A stretch of 64,000 nucleotides of DNA from Anaerolineales bacterium (GCA_020634895.1 JACKAV010000001.1:372001-436000), one strand, 5' to 3'; positions 24,178-32,750 are shown, counted from the stretch's first letter. The notes: generated by a model not told the origin, from the sequence alone. Program-made: numbers and translations.

Positions 24178-25122
24178 TTATCTCTGCGGATTCTTCAGCA
24201 AGTATAAAGCGTTTTCGGGCATGAGCACTTTGAGCGCGCGATGCCTGACCTTGATATCCGCTTTGGGACCGCCGAGCATCGGGTCGCCATCGACCTGAAT
24301 GGAAAAGTTCGCGTCTGACTCGATGATGACATTACGGAACGGAATGCAGCGCGCCTGATCGGAAGTGAGATGACGCCCGGCAAGCAGATCGAAGAAATGG
24401 CGGAAGGCGTCGGTGACGTTATCGCCGCTGAGAAGCCAGAGTTCCATTTCGCCGTCGTCGAGCAGGGCGTTCGGCGAGATGAGCGACATGCCGCCCGCGT
24501 AATGACGTATGTTGGCGGCAACTGCCACGAGGATGCGTCCTTCGACCAGACTGCCCTCGGCGTGAACGCGCAGGTCGAGACCCTGCCAGAAGGTGGCTTC
24601 CAAAACCGTGGTGACAAAAAAATGCGGAACCGAAACATGCTTGAAGATGCGCGGACGCGGCTCGATCTTGCTGATGGTTTGCGCGTCCAGCCCGATGCCC
24701 GCCCAAAGCAAAAAGGGATGATCGTTGCAGTCGCCGACATCCACATATTGCGGTTCGACGTTCGCAAGCACCTTGGCGTTCTCGCTCAAATTGCCGGGAT
24801 GCCACCAGCTATACGGCTTTTGTCCCTGCTCCAACGCCCAAACGTTCGTCGTTCCGGCAGGCAGCACGCCCAATGCGGTTTCGGTATGGACCAATCCGCT
24901 CGCGACCTGACCGACGGTTCCGTCGCCGCCGATGGCAAAGACCGCATCGTACTTTTCCTGCGCGGCTTGATGAGCCGTTTGAACGGCGTGTGTGCCGCTG
25001 AGCGTTTCGGCGATGTCCATGCTCCAACCGGCGTCTTCCAACGGTTTGATGATCCCCTTGACCGACCGGCGTACCGGGTACCGCCCGGCAACGGGGTTAT
25101 AAAGTAAAAGTCCCTTTCGCAT
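24178..25122 (-). CDS. diacylglycerol kinase-like lipid kinase (YegS/DgkB family)
   Basis: A 314-residue cytoplasmic or peripheral membrane protein of the DAGK catalytic family. The ATP-site motif FAIGGDGTVGQVASGL (about 60-75) and the second conserved GTTNVWA loop (about 92-98) are intact, followed by the C-terminal lid domain ending in VDGDPMLGGPKADIKV. Relatives phosphorylate diacylglycerol, ceramide-like or other lipids; the exact substrate is not clear. A TATAAT box (25131-25136 on the - strand) lies 8 bases before the ATG and no Shine-Dalgarno is present, pointing to a leaderless transcript. It is followed 2 bases later by the SH3b protein. Confidence 0.9.
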   Translation of the reverse strand: MRKGLLLYNPVAGRYPVRRSVKGIIKPLEDAGWSMDIAETLSGTHAVQTAHQAAQEKYDAVFAIGGDGTVGQVASGLVHTETALGVLPAGTTNVWALEQGQKPYSWWHPGNLSENAKVLANVEPQYVDVGDCNDHPFLLWAGIGLDAQTISKIEPRPRIFKHVSVPHFFVTTVLEATFWQGLDLRVHAEGSLVEGRILVAVAANIRHYAGGMSLISPNALLDDGEMELWLLSGDNVTDAFRHFFDLLAGRHLTSDQARCIPFRNVIIESDANFSIQVDGDPMLGGPKADIKVRHRALKVLMPENALYLLKNPQR

Positions 25123-25130
25123 GGTTGGAG

Positions 25131-25136
25131 ATTATA
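25131..25136 (-). promoter_or_regulatory. -10 box (TATAAT) directly before the lipid-kinase ATG
   Basis: Consensus TATAAT on the - strand, 8 bases from the start codon at 25122. No convincing -35 box is seen. Confidence 0.5.
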
Positions 25137-25148
25137 GCTGATAGAACT

Positions 25149-25182
25149 GTCATTCTGAGCGACCGTAGGGAGCGAAGAATCT
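25149..25182. repeat. short interspersed repeat (GTCATTCTGAGCG type)
   Basis: GTCATTCTGAGCG...GAGCGAAGAATCT, related to the element at 14124-14149. It lies between the divergent lipid-kinase and nucleotidyltransferase genes. Confidence 0.6.
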
Positions 25183-25198
25183 CGCTGCGAGTGTGGCA

Positions 25199-25204
25199 TA
25201 TAAT
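25199..25204 (+). promoter_or_regulatory. -10 box (TATAAT) of the nucleotidyltransferase gene
   Basis: TATAAT at 25199-25204. It lies inside a possible longer reading frame from a GTG at 25193, which argues that translation begins further down, at the ATG at 25235. Confidence 0.45.
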
Positions 25205-25234
25205 TTGATGCATCCCGAAAATACAGGTGACATT

Positions 25235-25984
25235 ATGTTCAGTATCGAAGATCGTGACAATGTACGCACTTATATACTCGGATTAGCCGAGGCGGACTCA
25301 CGCGTCACTGCCGGTGCCGTAGTTGGTTCGCTGGCTTTGAGCGACGGTGATCGCTGGTCGGACCTCGACCTGACCTTTGCCGTCGCGGATGAATTTTCCA
25401 TGTTCGACGTTTTGGATGACTGGACGCGTCAGATCGTGACCGAACTCGACGCGGCTCATCTCTTCGACCTCCCAAGCGGACCATCCATCTATCGGGTTTT
25501 TCTACTCCCCGGCAGTTTGCAGTTCGACCTGTCGTTTACGCCTGCTTCCAAATTCGGCGCAAGTGGACCGAAATTCAAGCTGCTCTTTGGCAATGCAATA
25601 GAGAAACCGTTTTCCCAGCCGCCGTCCGTGCATGAATTATTCGGTTATGCCGTCCATCATGTTTTGCGGGCGCGTTTCTGCATCGAACGTGGGCGTTTCT
25701 GGCAAGCCGAGTATTGGATCAGCAGTGCGCGCGATTACACCCTCAGCCTCGCCTGCCGCCGCCGTGGACTTTCCACCGCAAATGGGCGCGGCTTCGACGA
25801 CCTTCCAGCCGAAGTGCATGAGGCGTTTCGCTCTTCACTGGTCACTTCGCTGGAGGGGGATGAACTTCTGCGCGCGCTGACCTGCGTCATTGACGGCTTA
25901 TTGAGTAACACCGACGAGGTTCAGGATTTGGCAGATAAAGTCACACCGAGGCTGCGTGAACTAACATCCGACTGGGATTATTGA
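25235..25984 (+). CDS. nucleotidyltransferase-fold protein
   Basis: Taken from ATG 25235, which has AGGTGA upstream and lies after the -10 box, giving 249 residues. The N-terminal half carries a pol-beta-type nucleotidyltransferase signature: G-S-L followed by SDGDRWSDLDLTF (about 29-45), with a third acidic residue probably in QFDLSF. The C-terminal half (about 125-249) is helical, similar to aminoglycoside-type or HEPN-like partner domains. Proteins of this build add nucleotides to small molecules, proteins or RNA; the substrate here is unknown. It stands alone at the edge of an accessory patch. Confidence 0.78.
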   Translation: MFSIEDRDNVRTYILGLAEADSRVTAGAVVGSLALSDGDRWSDLDLTFAVADEFSMFDVLDDWTRQIVTELDAAHLFDLPSGPSIYRVFLLPGSLQFDLSFTPASKFGASGPKFKLLFGNAIEKPFSQPPSVHELFGYAVHHVLRARFCIERGRFWQAEYWISSARDYTLSLACRRRGLSTANGRGFDDLPAEVHEAFRSSLVTSLEGDELLRALTCVIDGLLSNTDEVQDLADKVTPRLRELTSDWDY

Positions 25985-25988
25985 GTCG

Positions 25989-25994
25989 TATAAT
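25989..25994 (+). promoter_or_regulatory. -10 box (TATAAT) before the Imm5-like gene
   Basis: TATAAT at 25989-25994, just after the nucleotidyltransferase stop and about 43 bases before the next ATG. It suggests that the Imm5-like gene has its own promoter. Confidence 0.4.
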
Positions 25995-26036
25995 GTAAAG
26001 ATGCGTAGGTATTGAGCGTTTATCAAGTGATTGCTA

Positions 26037-26576
26037 ATGGTCAAACAAAAAGAGTATTTTGAACTTCAAATGGACTCTTTGCGAGTTTTGGGGAAATGGG
26101 CGGCTGATTGCGCCGAAAGAGTATTGTCAATTTACGAAGAAGTGAATAATAATGATCCCCGCCCACGTGATGCGATCAATGGTATTCGCATTTTTTCTAA
26201 GGGCGGGAAAAGACTTGCCAAATTGCGAGTTCTTGCGTTGGATGCGTATCGAGCCGCACTTGAGACGAAGGACCTTGCGGCTTCAGCGGCGGCTCAGGCT
26301 GCGAGCTTGGCGGCAGCTTCAGCTTATACACATCCGCTGGTTGATGTTAAACAAACAAAACACATTTTGGGACCTGCCGCATATGCTGCATTGGCGATTG
26401 AGATCAAGAATAATAATGATCCCGTTTTTAGTAAGGACGAAACGCGCTGGGCAATTGGTCATGCCCCAAAAGAAATATGTGAGATCTTGTTGAAAATGCC
26501 AAATAGAACAGAGGGAAAGAGCAGAATAGACAAAATAATGTATGATTTGGATGTAGGATTAAGAAAAAAGTATTAA
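26037..26576 (+). CDS. Imm5-like putative immunity protein
   Basis: Taken from ATG 26037 (an in-frame TTG at 26031 is less likely), 179 residues, all alpha-helical. The pattern (WAADCAERVLSIYEE, NDPRPRDAINGIR, then Ala-rich helices with AAAQAASLAAASAYTHPLVDV and GPAAYAALAIE) matches the family annotated as putative immunity protein Imm-5, found beside polymorphic toxins. No toxin gene lies next to it, so it is an orphan or a solo antitoxin against toxins of neighbours. Codon use is clearly more AT-rich than in surrounding genes, which suggests recent acquisition. Confidence 0.72.
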   Translation: MVKQKEYFELQMDSLRVLGKWAADCAERVLSIYEEVNNNDPRPRDAINGIRIFSKGGKRLAKLRVLALDAYRAALETKDLAASAAAQAASLAAASAYTHPLVDVKQTKHILGPAAYAALAIEIKNNNDPVFSKDETRWAIGHAPKEICEILLKMPNRTEGKSRIDKIMYDLDVGLRKKY

Positions 26577-26797
26577 GATCATTGTCTAATACCGCGCGAA
26601 CCCTATGCTCGTTCCACTTGAAAATGACCACACAAACTTTTGGGTATTCTGGTTAAATTAACTGCTGGATTAACTGAACATTCCGTTTGTGCCATAATTT
26701 TGCTCATTGCTAAAGAGTGGTTCCCATCTGAAAAGGACGATGGCGCATATCTTGGGGCGGACAAAGACAGCAAGATTATCAATTAGAGAGTATAACG

Positions 26798-27256
26798 ATG
26801 AAACCTATTGAAATAAAGATAGTCGGTCTTATTCGAAAACCTTCGCCAGAGATTTGCCAGGAAATTCTTGATACTGAACGCTGGTCAGAATTTAAGGGGT
26901 ATTCAATTCTGCCGGGAATCAAGAGCGCCCAATTTGAAGTAAAAACCCCGCAGATAATAGGCTCGAGGATAAAAGTACAGAACAACGACGGCTCATCTCA
27001 TATCGAAGAAATTATCGAATGGGATGTTTCCAATAGAATAGCATTAAGATTTCAAGAATTCGATTCTCCTTTGCGAAATTTAGCAACTCACTTTATTGAG
27101 ACCTGGGAATTTCGCAAATCATCGGACGGGACAGAAGCTTCAAGGATAATGACCATGTATCCCAAGGGGGTATTGGGCTGGCTGATGTTAATACCAATAT
27201 CAAGATTGATGAAGAAGGCATTTGAAGAGAATTTGCGCCAGACAAATAATGGGTAA
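26798..27256 (+). CDS. SRPBCC-fold protein
   Basis: A 152-residue protein of the SRPBCC (START/Bet v1/polyketide cyclase-like) fold, with the usual opening (motifs about PSPEICQEILDTERWSEF), a central strand SRIKVQ, and a C-terminal helix (GVLGWLMLIPISRLMKKAFEENL). Such proteins bind hydrophobic ligands in a cavity; the ligand is not predictable. It is AT-rich like the Imm5-like gene 220 bases upstream. The gap between them (26577-26797) holds no complete gene, only an open stretch without a start codon. Confidence 0.75.
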   Translation: MKPIEIKIVGLIRKPSPEICQEILDTERWSEFKGYSILPGIKSAQFEVKTPQIIGSRIKVQNNDGSSHIEEIIEWDVSNRIALRFQEFDSPLRNLATHFIETWEFRKSSDGTEASRIMTMYPKGVLGWLMLIPISRLMKKAFEENLRQTNNG

Positions 27257-27290
27257 TTCGTCATCCTCATTCCACCCCGTGAACTCACGG

Positions 27291-27296
27291 TATAAT
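27291..27296 (+). promoter_or_regulatory. -10 box (TATAAT) 8 bases before the kinase ATG
   Basis: Consensus TATAAT at 27291-27296 with the start codon at 27305 and no Shine-Dalgarno. The transcript is predicted to be leaderless. No good -35 match is seen. Confidence 0.5.
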
Positions 27297-27304
27297 TTCA
27301 GCTT

Positions 27305-28444
27305 ATGACCGAAGGTGCATTACTCAACGATCGATACCAACTCCAGGAAGTATTGGGTTCTGGCGGCATGGCGAACGTCTACCTTGCCCGTGATGTCGTG
27401 TTGGATCGTCCCGTTGCCGTCAAGGTCTTGCGCAAGGAATATTCCCAGAACGAGAGCTTCCAGAAACAGTTTTGGCTTGAGGCGCGTTCCGCCGCGAATC
27501 TTTCACATCCCAATATTGTCACCGTCCACGATTTCGGCTCCGCAGACGACCTGCTCTACATCGTCATGGAACACATCCCCGGCAAAGACCTCAAACAGCT
27601 TATCCGTGAACGCGGACGTTTTCCCTACGAGCAGGGCATTCCCATCATGATCCAGGCGTGCGCCGGAGTGGGATACGCCCACCGCGCAGGCTTGGTCCAC
27701 TGCGATATCAAACCGCACAACATGCTTGTCTCCAAGGATATGCGGCTCAAGGTCACAGACTTCGGCATTGCGCGCGCGCTTGCCACCATCAAGCCGGGCG
27801 AGAAGAATGATGTCGTTTGGGGATCGCCCCTTTACTTTGCACCAGAACAGGCGGCGGGCGAACCGCCAACTCCCGCATCCGACGTGTATTCGCTTGGTGT
27901 CGTCCTCTATGAGCTTCTTTCGGGCACCACGCCGTTCACAGCTTCCTCTGCCGATGAACTTGCGCGCTTGCACATTTCCGCCCGTCCGCTTCCGCTTAGC
28001 GAGTACGTTCCGGATATTCCGCCCGCGCTCGAAGAGATCGTGATGAAGGTTCTCTCCAAGGAACCCGCCGCGCGTTATCGCACCGCCGATCAATTGGGAC
28101 GCGTTCTGCAAAAATTCGGCACCGCCCCTGCGCCCGTCAAAGCACAGTCCGAGCCGCCTTCGCAGCCGGTCATCACCATCAAACAGGATCTTGCGAATCG
28201 GATATCCCCGCCGAGTCAGCCCCGCCCAGTCGAGCAGGAATATACGCCGCCTCCGCCTGTGTACACTCCTCAATATCCGCCTCATACATTTCCGCCCGAA
28301 CCTGCTACAAACTATCAAGAAGAAGCCCCCGCCGAAAACATTGACTGGGTCTCTGTCGGCTTGGGTTTGATCGCCGTGCTGGCTTGGGGCGGACTCATCC
28401 CCTTCGGGTTGATGGTCTACTTCAGTTACTTCCCACCGAGATGA
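27305..28444 (+). CDS. membrane-anchored Ser/Thr protein kinase (PknB/PrkC type)
   Basis: A 379-residue kinase. The catalytic domain (about 10-270) has the Gly loop LGSGGMANVYLARD, the ATP Lys in PVAVKVL, the catalytic loop HCDIKPHN, the metal loop TDFGIARA and YFAPEQAAG. The catalytic loop is HCD rather than HRD, so it belongs to the non-RD class and may not need activation-loop phosphorylation. A Pro-rich linker (about 280-345) leads to one or two membrane segments at the very C-terminus (about 350-375). There is no PASTA repeat domain outside the membrane, unlike PrkC. It heads a region whose order resembles the prkC-rpe-rpmB-yloU-yloV region of Bacillus. No PrpC-type phosphatase is adjacent. 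Confidence 0.93.
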   Translation: MTEGALLNDRYQLQEVLGSGGMANVYLARDVVLDRPVAVKVLRKEYSQNESFQKQFWLEARSAANLSHPNIVTVHDFGSADDLLYIVMEHIPGKDLKQLIRERGRFPYEQGIPIMIQACAGVGYAHRAGLVHCDIKPHNMLVSKDMRLKVTDFGIARALATIKPGEKNDVVWGSPLYFAPEQAAGEPPTPASDVYSLGVVLYELLSGTTPFTASSADELARLHISARPLPLSEYVPDIPPALEEIVMKVLSKEPAARYRTADQLGRVLQKFGTAPAPVKAQSEPPSQPVITIKQDLANRISPPSQPRPVEQEYTPPPPVYTPQYPPHTFPPEPATNYQEEAPAENIDWVSVGLGLIAVLAWGGLIPFGLMVYFSYFPPR

Positions 28445-28481
28445 TTTACTACCCGACGCCTCACGGCGTCGAATTTCTAAT

Positions 28482-29144
28482 ATGACCGATTACTTACTTG
28501 CCCCTTCTATTATCGCTTCTGATTTCGCCCATATCGCTGACGAAGTTGCCGCCATTGAATCCGCCGGTGCCGACTGGATCCACGTGGACGTGATGGACGG
28601 GCATTTCGTCCCAACCATTACGATTGGCCCACTTTTTGTTCAATCGCTCAAACGCGTTGCCAAACTTCCGCTCGATGCGCATTTGATGATCTCCGAGCCG
28701 GAGAAACATATCGAAGCTTTTGCCAAGGCTGGCATTAACAACATCACCGTTCACGTTGAAACCTGCCCGGACTTGCCGCATATCATCGAGAAGATAAAGT
28801 CCCTGGGCTGCACCGCCGGTGTGACGTTGAATCCCGCTACACCTGCCTCTTCATTGGAACCCGCACTTCCGCTGGTGGACTTAGTGCTTGTAATGAGCGT
28901 TGTCCCCGGGTATTCCGGTCAGAAGTTCATGCCGGAAATGATCGCGAAAGTGGAGGAAGTCCACGCGAGGCTGGATGCGCTCCATTCCCATGCACACATC
29001 GAAGTGGACGGCGGCATCGACGAGGAGACCCTTCCTTTGATGAAAAAAGCGGGCGCAAACGTTTTTGTGGCTGGCAATGCGGTCTTCAAACACCCGCAGG
29101 GCGGTGCGGCGGGTGTGCGGGCATTGAAAGCGGTAATGGGGTAG
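28482..29144 (+). CDS. rpe: ribulose-phosphate 3-epimerase
   Basis: A 220-residue TIM-barrel enzyme of the pentose phosphate pathway, which interconverts ribulose 5-phosphate and xylulose 5-phosphate. The signatures LAPSIIASDF, WIHVDVMDGHFVPTITIGP, LVMSVVPGYSGQKF and EVDGGID are all intact, with the metal-binding His/Asp residues in place. The length is the family norm. It lies 37 bases after the kinase gene on the same strand, an arrangement shared with Firmicutes. Confidence 0.97.
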   Translation: MTDYLLAPSIIASDFAHIADEVAAIESAGADWIHVDVMDGHFVPTITIGPLFVQSLKRVAKLPLDAHLMISEPEKHIEAFAKAGINNITVHVETCPDLPHIIEKIKSLGCTAGVTLNPATPASSLEPALPLVDLVLVMSVVPGYSGQKFMPEMIAKVEEVHARLDALHSHAHIEVDGGIDEETLPLMKKAGANVFVAGNAVFKHPQGGAAGVRALKAVMG

Positions 29145-29155
29145 AGTTAAACAAA

Positions 29156-29185
29156 AATCACGGCGCTGAACGCGCCGCGATTCTT
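29156..29185. terminator. terminator hairpin between rpe and rpmB
   Basis: Arms AATCACGGCGC (29156-29166) and GCGCCGCGATT (29172-29182) with one non-canonical pair. It is followed by TTCTT on the + strand and by TTTTTG on the - strand, so it may serve both converging genes. Confidence 0.7.
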
Positions 29186-29210
29186 GAGTCTAAATGGGGG
29201 AGGGGTGAAC

Positions 29211-29396
29211 TTACTTCGCAGATTTGCCGAGCGTCTTGATGCACTTGGCGCACAGCGTTTTCTTTACGAGGCGACCGTTCTCCATCACCGTAACCTTCTG
29301 AAGGTTGGGCTTGAACGCGCGGTTGGTTGCGCGCTGGGAGAAGGAGCGGTTATGACCAAAAGTGGTAGCCTTGCCGCAGTGATTGCACTTTGCCAT
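29211..29396 (-). CDS. rpmB: 50S ribosomal protein L28 (bL28)
   Basis: The ATG at 29396, with AAAGGA upstream, gives the standard 61-residue form (MAKCNHCGKATTFGHNRSFS). Two CxxC pairs (CNHC, CAKC) show the zinc-binding version. A longer upstream frame lacks homology to the family. The gene is divergent from the Asp23-like gene, as in the Bacillus rpmB-yloU arrangement. Confidence 0.96.
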   Translation of the reverse strand: MAKCNHCGKATTFGHNRSFSQRATNRAFKPNLQKVTVMENGRLVKKTLCAKCIKTLGKSAK

Positions 29397-29564
29397 GTCT
29401 GAAATCCTTTCTTTCTTGTCTTTCCTTGCAAATAATTCCTGTCCCTTTCTGGAGGGCACGGCATTTTACCATAGAACGCAACCAACTTCAAGATAAGATG
29501 TTAAAATAAGGACACGAAGATAAAACCGGGCGGCAACGCCCTCGATTTGACGAATGAGGAACCT

Positions 29565-29921
29565 ATGGGCGAAGAAACAACTTCATTGGGCGGGATTCAC
29601 GTCTCGCCGAACGCGGTGGCGACAATAGCATATCACGCTACCTTACAATCTTACGGCGTGGTGGGGCTGGCTCCCAAAAATCTGGCGGACGGCATTGTGT
29701 CCACCATCACCCGGGAACCGTCCCGGGGTATCTCTGTCCATTACAAGGACGATGAGATCCATATTGAGATCAATGTGATCGTTGAATACGGCACACGCAT
29801 CAATTCCGTGGCGGAAAGCGTCGCGAATACCGTGCGTTTCCATGTGGAAAAAGCGCTCGGTCTGCGTGTCAGTACGGTCAATGTGCATGTGGCGGGACTG
29901 CGCATCAGCAATGTGGATTAG
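29565..29921 (+). CDS. Asp23/Gls24 family envelope-stress protein (YloU-like)
   Basis: Taken from ATG 29565 with Shine-Dalgarno GAGGA (118 residues); an in-frame TTG at 29547 is less likely. The whole product is an Asp23/Gls24 (DUF322) domain: GGIHVSPNAVATIAYHATL at the start, then IHIEINVIVEYGTRINSVAESV and VHVAGLRI. The family is linked to cell-envelope homeostasis in Gram-positive bacteria. It is directly followed by fakA (13-base gap), the same partner as in Bacillus and staphylococci, which supports co-function in membrane lipid metabolism. Confidence 0.93.
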   Translation: MGEETTSLGGIHVSPNAVATIAYHATLQSYGVVGLAPKNLADGIVSTITREPSRGISVHYKDDEIHIEINVIVEYGTRINSVAESVANTVRFHVEKALGLRVSTVNVHVAGLRISNVD

Positions 29922-29934
29922 GAGATACGAATAA

Positions 29935-31602
29935 ATGGCGATAAATACCACACGTGTTGAGAGATTCCGCAGCCGTCCCATTGACGGACTGGCATTTAAG
30001 CACCTTGTCGAAGCCGGGTTGACGTGGCTCCGTACCAACCAGCAGATCGTGAACGCGTTGAACGTTTTCCCTGTTCCCGATGGCGATACCGGTACGAACA
30101 TGAGCCTCACCCTGCAGGCAGCCTGGAACGAGATCAAAGACAATGGTACGCGTGATCTTGGCGAGATGGCGGCGGCTTTTTCAAAGGGCGCGTTGATGGG
30201 CGCACGCGGCAACTCCGGCGTGATCACCAGCCAGATATTGCGCGGCTTCTCGCGCGGTGTGCATGAAAAAGACCGCTTGGATGTAGAGACGTTTGCCAAA
30301 GCGTTGTGCGAGGCGAGAGATACGGCTTATAAAGGCGTAGTCAAACCGGTGGAAGGGACGATTCTCACCGTCATTAAGGAAACTGCCAATGCCGCTGAAG
30401 CAGCCGCCGGGTCCGTGAAGGATGCGATTGAACTGCTGGAGGTGGCTGTCGCTGCGGCGGACGAAGCGGTCAAGAAGACGCCTGAACTGCTTCCCATCCT
30501 CAAACAGGCAGGCGTGGTTGACTCTGGCGGCAAGGGGCTGTTCTTCTTCCTTGAAGGGATGCTGCGGCATATCTACGGCGAGTCGCTTGAAACGCCGACG
30601 ATGCAGGTGCAGTCGCTTTCTGCCATGAGCCTTGAAGGCGCGCTGGAGGATGTGGAAGAGGGACAGGATTACGAAGTGGTTGTGGATTTTGTGCCGGAAG
30701 GCGAACTTGACCTGCACGGCTTCTATGGAAAACTCGAAGAAATGGGAACGTCCATTCAGGTGGGTGAGGGCGATGGAATGTACCGTATGCACATCCATGT
30801 GCCGACCGAGAACCGTTATGTGCCGATCGATTACATCATGGGTATTGGCACGGTGACGAAGGTTGCCATCGAGAATTTGATGGCGCAGATGGATGATATT
30901 CAGAAGAGTAAATCGGCGCAGGTACAGTTTGGTGCAGTGGAACCCGGAAATATTGCCGTGGTGGTCGTTTCGCCTGGAATGGGCATCAGCCGTATCTTTG
31001 CCAGCCTTGGCGTGGCGGCTGTCGTTGCGGGCGGGCAGACGATGAACCCGTCGACACAGGATATTTTGAGTTCCTTCGAGAACATGCCGACGGACAAGGT
31101 CATTATTCTGCCGAATAACAAGAACATTATCATGGCGGCGAATCAAGCAAAGGAAGTGACGGTAAAGGACGTGCAGGTGGTTCCGACCCGCACCATTCCG
31201 CAGGGACTTGCCGCGATGTTGTCCTTTGACCCGGGCGGCGATGTGGAAGCGGTTGCCGAAAGGATGAACAAGGCGATCAGCGGGGTGAAGACCGGTGAGA
31301 TCACGATTGCCACCCGTTCGGTCGAGATCGACGGCGTGACGGTGACCGATGGTCAGGTCATCGCGTTGTTGGATGGAAAACTGGTCGCTTCTGCCGAGTC
31401 GGTGGAGAAGAGCATGATGCTGCTTTTGGATAAAGCGGAAGCCGCCGATCATGAGATCGTCACTTTGTTCTACGGTGAGGAAATGTCTCACGTGGAAGCC
31501 AACCGCATCGCGGATCTCATCCGTGAGAAATACCCCAACCTCGAGGTCGAGGTTCAGGAGGGCGGTCAGCCGCATTACCAATTCATACTCTCGGTCGAAT
31601 AA
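29935..31602 (+). CDS. fakA: fatty acid kinase catalytic subunit FakA (YloV, DAK2 domain)
   Basis: A 555-residue protein with an N-terminal DAK2/DhaL-type kinase domain (about 10-205; NVFPVPDGDTGTNMSLT with metal-binding Asp residues, and GARGNSGVITSQILRGF), a middle domain (about 240-330), and a C-terminal DegV-like/DAK1-like domain (about 340-555). In other bacteria FakA phosphorylates fatty acids held by a FakB (DegV family) protein and feeds exogenous fatty acids into phospholipid synthesis. A DegV-family gene lies 1.6 kb downstream on the same strand and may supply the FakB partner. Confidence 0.94.
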   Translation: MAINTTRVERFRSRPIDGLAFKHLVEAGLTWLRTNQQIVNALNVFPVPDGDTGTNMSLTLQAAWNEIKDNGTRDLGEMAAAFSKGALMGARGNSGVITSQILRGFSRGVHEKDRLDVETFAKALCEARDTAYKGVVKPVEGTILTVIKETANAAEAAAGSVKDAIELLEVAVAAADEAVKKTPELLPILKQAGVVDSGGKGLFFFLEGMLRHIYGESLETPTMQVQSLSAMSLEGALEDVEEGQDYEVVVDFVPEGELDLHGFYGKLEEMGTSIQVGEGDGMYRMHIHVPTENRYVPIDYIMGIGTVTKVAIENLMAQMDDIQKSKSAQVQFGAVEPGNIAVVVVSPGMGISRIFASLGVAAVVAGGQTMNPSTQDILSSFENMPTDKVIILPNNKNIIMAANQAKEVTVKDVQVVPTRTIPQGLAAMLSFDPGGDVEAVAERMNKAISGVKTGEITIATRSVEIDGVTVTDGQVIALLDGKLVASAESVEKSMMLLLDKAEAADHEIVTLFYGEEMSHVEANRIADLIREKYPNLEVEVQEGGQPHYQFILSVE

Positions 31603-31611
31603 TTGAGCCGA

Positions 31612-31650
31612 AAAAAGAGACAGCCGCTTACAAAGCGGCTGTCTCTTTTT
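31612..31650. terminator. bidirectional terminator, 18-bp perfect stem
   Basis: Arms 31612-31629 and 31633-31650 (AAAAAGAGACAGCCGCTT and its complement) around an ACA loop, with A and T runs at the ends. It sits between the converging fakA and HAAS genes. Confidence 0.93.
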
Positions 31651-31663
31651 AATCCCCTGTTTT

Positions 31664-32671
31664 CTATTTCTGCGTGAACATTTTATACAGGGTTTTGATG
31701 ATATCAACCGTTGTTCCAAAGATCGCGATCCCAAACACGATGTCCATGCCTTTGTCGGCGAATATTGTCAACGCGCTCAGGGCATCGGGGTCTGTGACGC
31801 CTGCCGCTGTCAGCGATTCGGTGGTGAGTGCCAGCACGGACGGACCGGCGATCAGCATGGCGAGGATGAAAATATTGAGCAGTTTGACGCCGATGGAAGT
31901 GAGACGGGTTGAGACGGTTTCCTCACCTGTGCGCAGGAGCATTCCATTGCGGATGATCTCTACGACCCAGGCAACATTCATCAACGGCAGCCAGCGGAAG
32001 AAGGCATCGGAAAGGATGGGCGCGGTGTGCCAGGTGTTCCCGTCGAGGTAATAGAGGCTGATCAACTGCGGATTGAAGTTGAAGATGCTGATGGCGATGA
32101 ATGTGAACACGATGGCGACGATCGGTTCCCAGATTTTCACTTTATTCGGTTCGGGTTCTTTCATCAGTTCGGCGGGATGCCAAACCTTGTCTTCATCCAT
32201 TTTGAATTCGGCGGCGGGGGCGAAGCGTTCGATCAGCGCAAAGACCAATGCGAGGTTGCCGAAGGCGGCGATACTTGCCGAGATGATGTTCAGAATTCCA
32301 TGACCAATGGCAGATAAAACATCCATTGTTGTGATGGGAGAGAGGTTGACGATCTCAACAAAAGTGGCGATGCTCAAACCCAATGTCACCGCCGCGACCA
32401 CGATCTTGAGGATCGTCATGAAGAAGGGGAAGATGCGCGGACCGATCAAATACGGGTACGGGTTATACGTCTCCGCCACTTTTTGCGGAGCGCCGTACTC
32501 TTCCAACAACTCCATTTGCATGGATTCATCGGCGGGCATGCCTTTTTCTTTGGCGCGTTCCTCCAGCATATCTTCCAGCGTGGAGCGAAGTTCCTTTTCA
32601 ATGTCCTTGCGTCCTTTGATGAGCAAAAGATGCTTGCCGACTTCGGCGACATAACGATCAATGAGGTTCAT
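31664..32671 (-). CDS. HAAS-domain membrane protein
   Basis: A 335-residue protein. The first 75 residues form a HAAS-type cytoplasmic signalling domain (EVGKHLLLIKGRKDIEKELRS split at 10-30; EEYGAPQKVAETYNP). About six membrane segments follow (about 83-335). HAAS genes typically lie right after a PadR-family repressor, as here (79-base gap, same strand), and the pair responds to envelope or antibiotic-type signals in other bacteria. The signal for this pair is unknown. Confidence 0.82.
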   Translation of the reverse strand: MNLIDRYVAEVGKHLLLIKGRKDIEKELRSTLEDMLEERAKEKGMPADESMQMELLEEYGAPQKVAETYNPYPYLIGPRIFPFFMTILKIVVAAVTLGLSIATFVEIVNLSPITTMDVLSAIGHGILNIISASIAAFGNLALVFALIERFAPAAEFKMDEDKVWHPAELMKEPEPNKVKIWEPIVAIVFTFIAISIFNFNPQLISLYYLDGNTWHTAPILSDAFFRWLPLMNVAWVVEIIRNGMLLRTGEETVSTRLTSIGVKLLNIFILAMLIAGPSVLALTTESLTAAGVTDPDALSALTIFADKGMDIVFGIAIFGTTVDIIKTLYKMFTQK

Positions 32672-32750
32672 GACATTCTCCGTTTCTTGCTTGGGTTTAC
32701 CTAATATCGGAAAACCACTTGCCCAATCGGGTGGGCGCCCTATTGTTTAT

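Noticed and set aside
26628..26786. Open stretch of about 52 codons between the Imm5-like and SRPBCC genes
   Set aside because: No start codon with a ribosome site and no recognised homologue; at most a gene remnant, so it is not listed as a gene.
30181..31734. Open frame of over 500 codons antisense to fakA
   Set aside because: Its His/Arg-rich translation has no recognisable domain, and fakA on the other strand is fully conserved.
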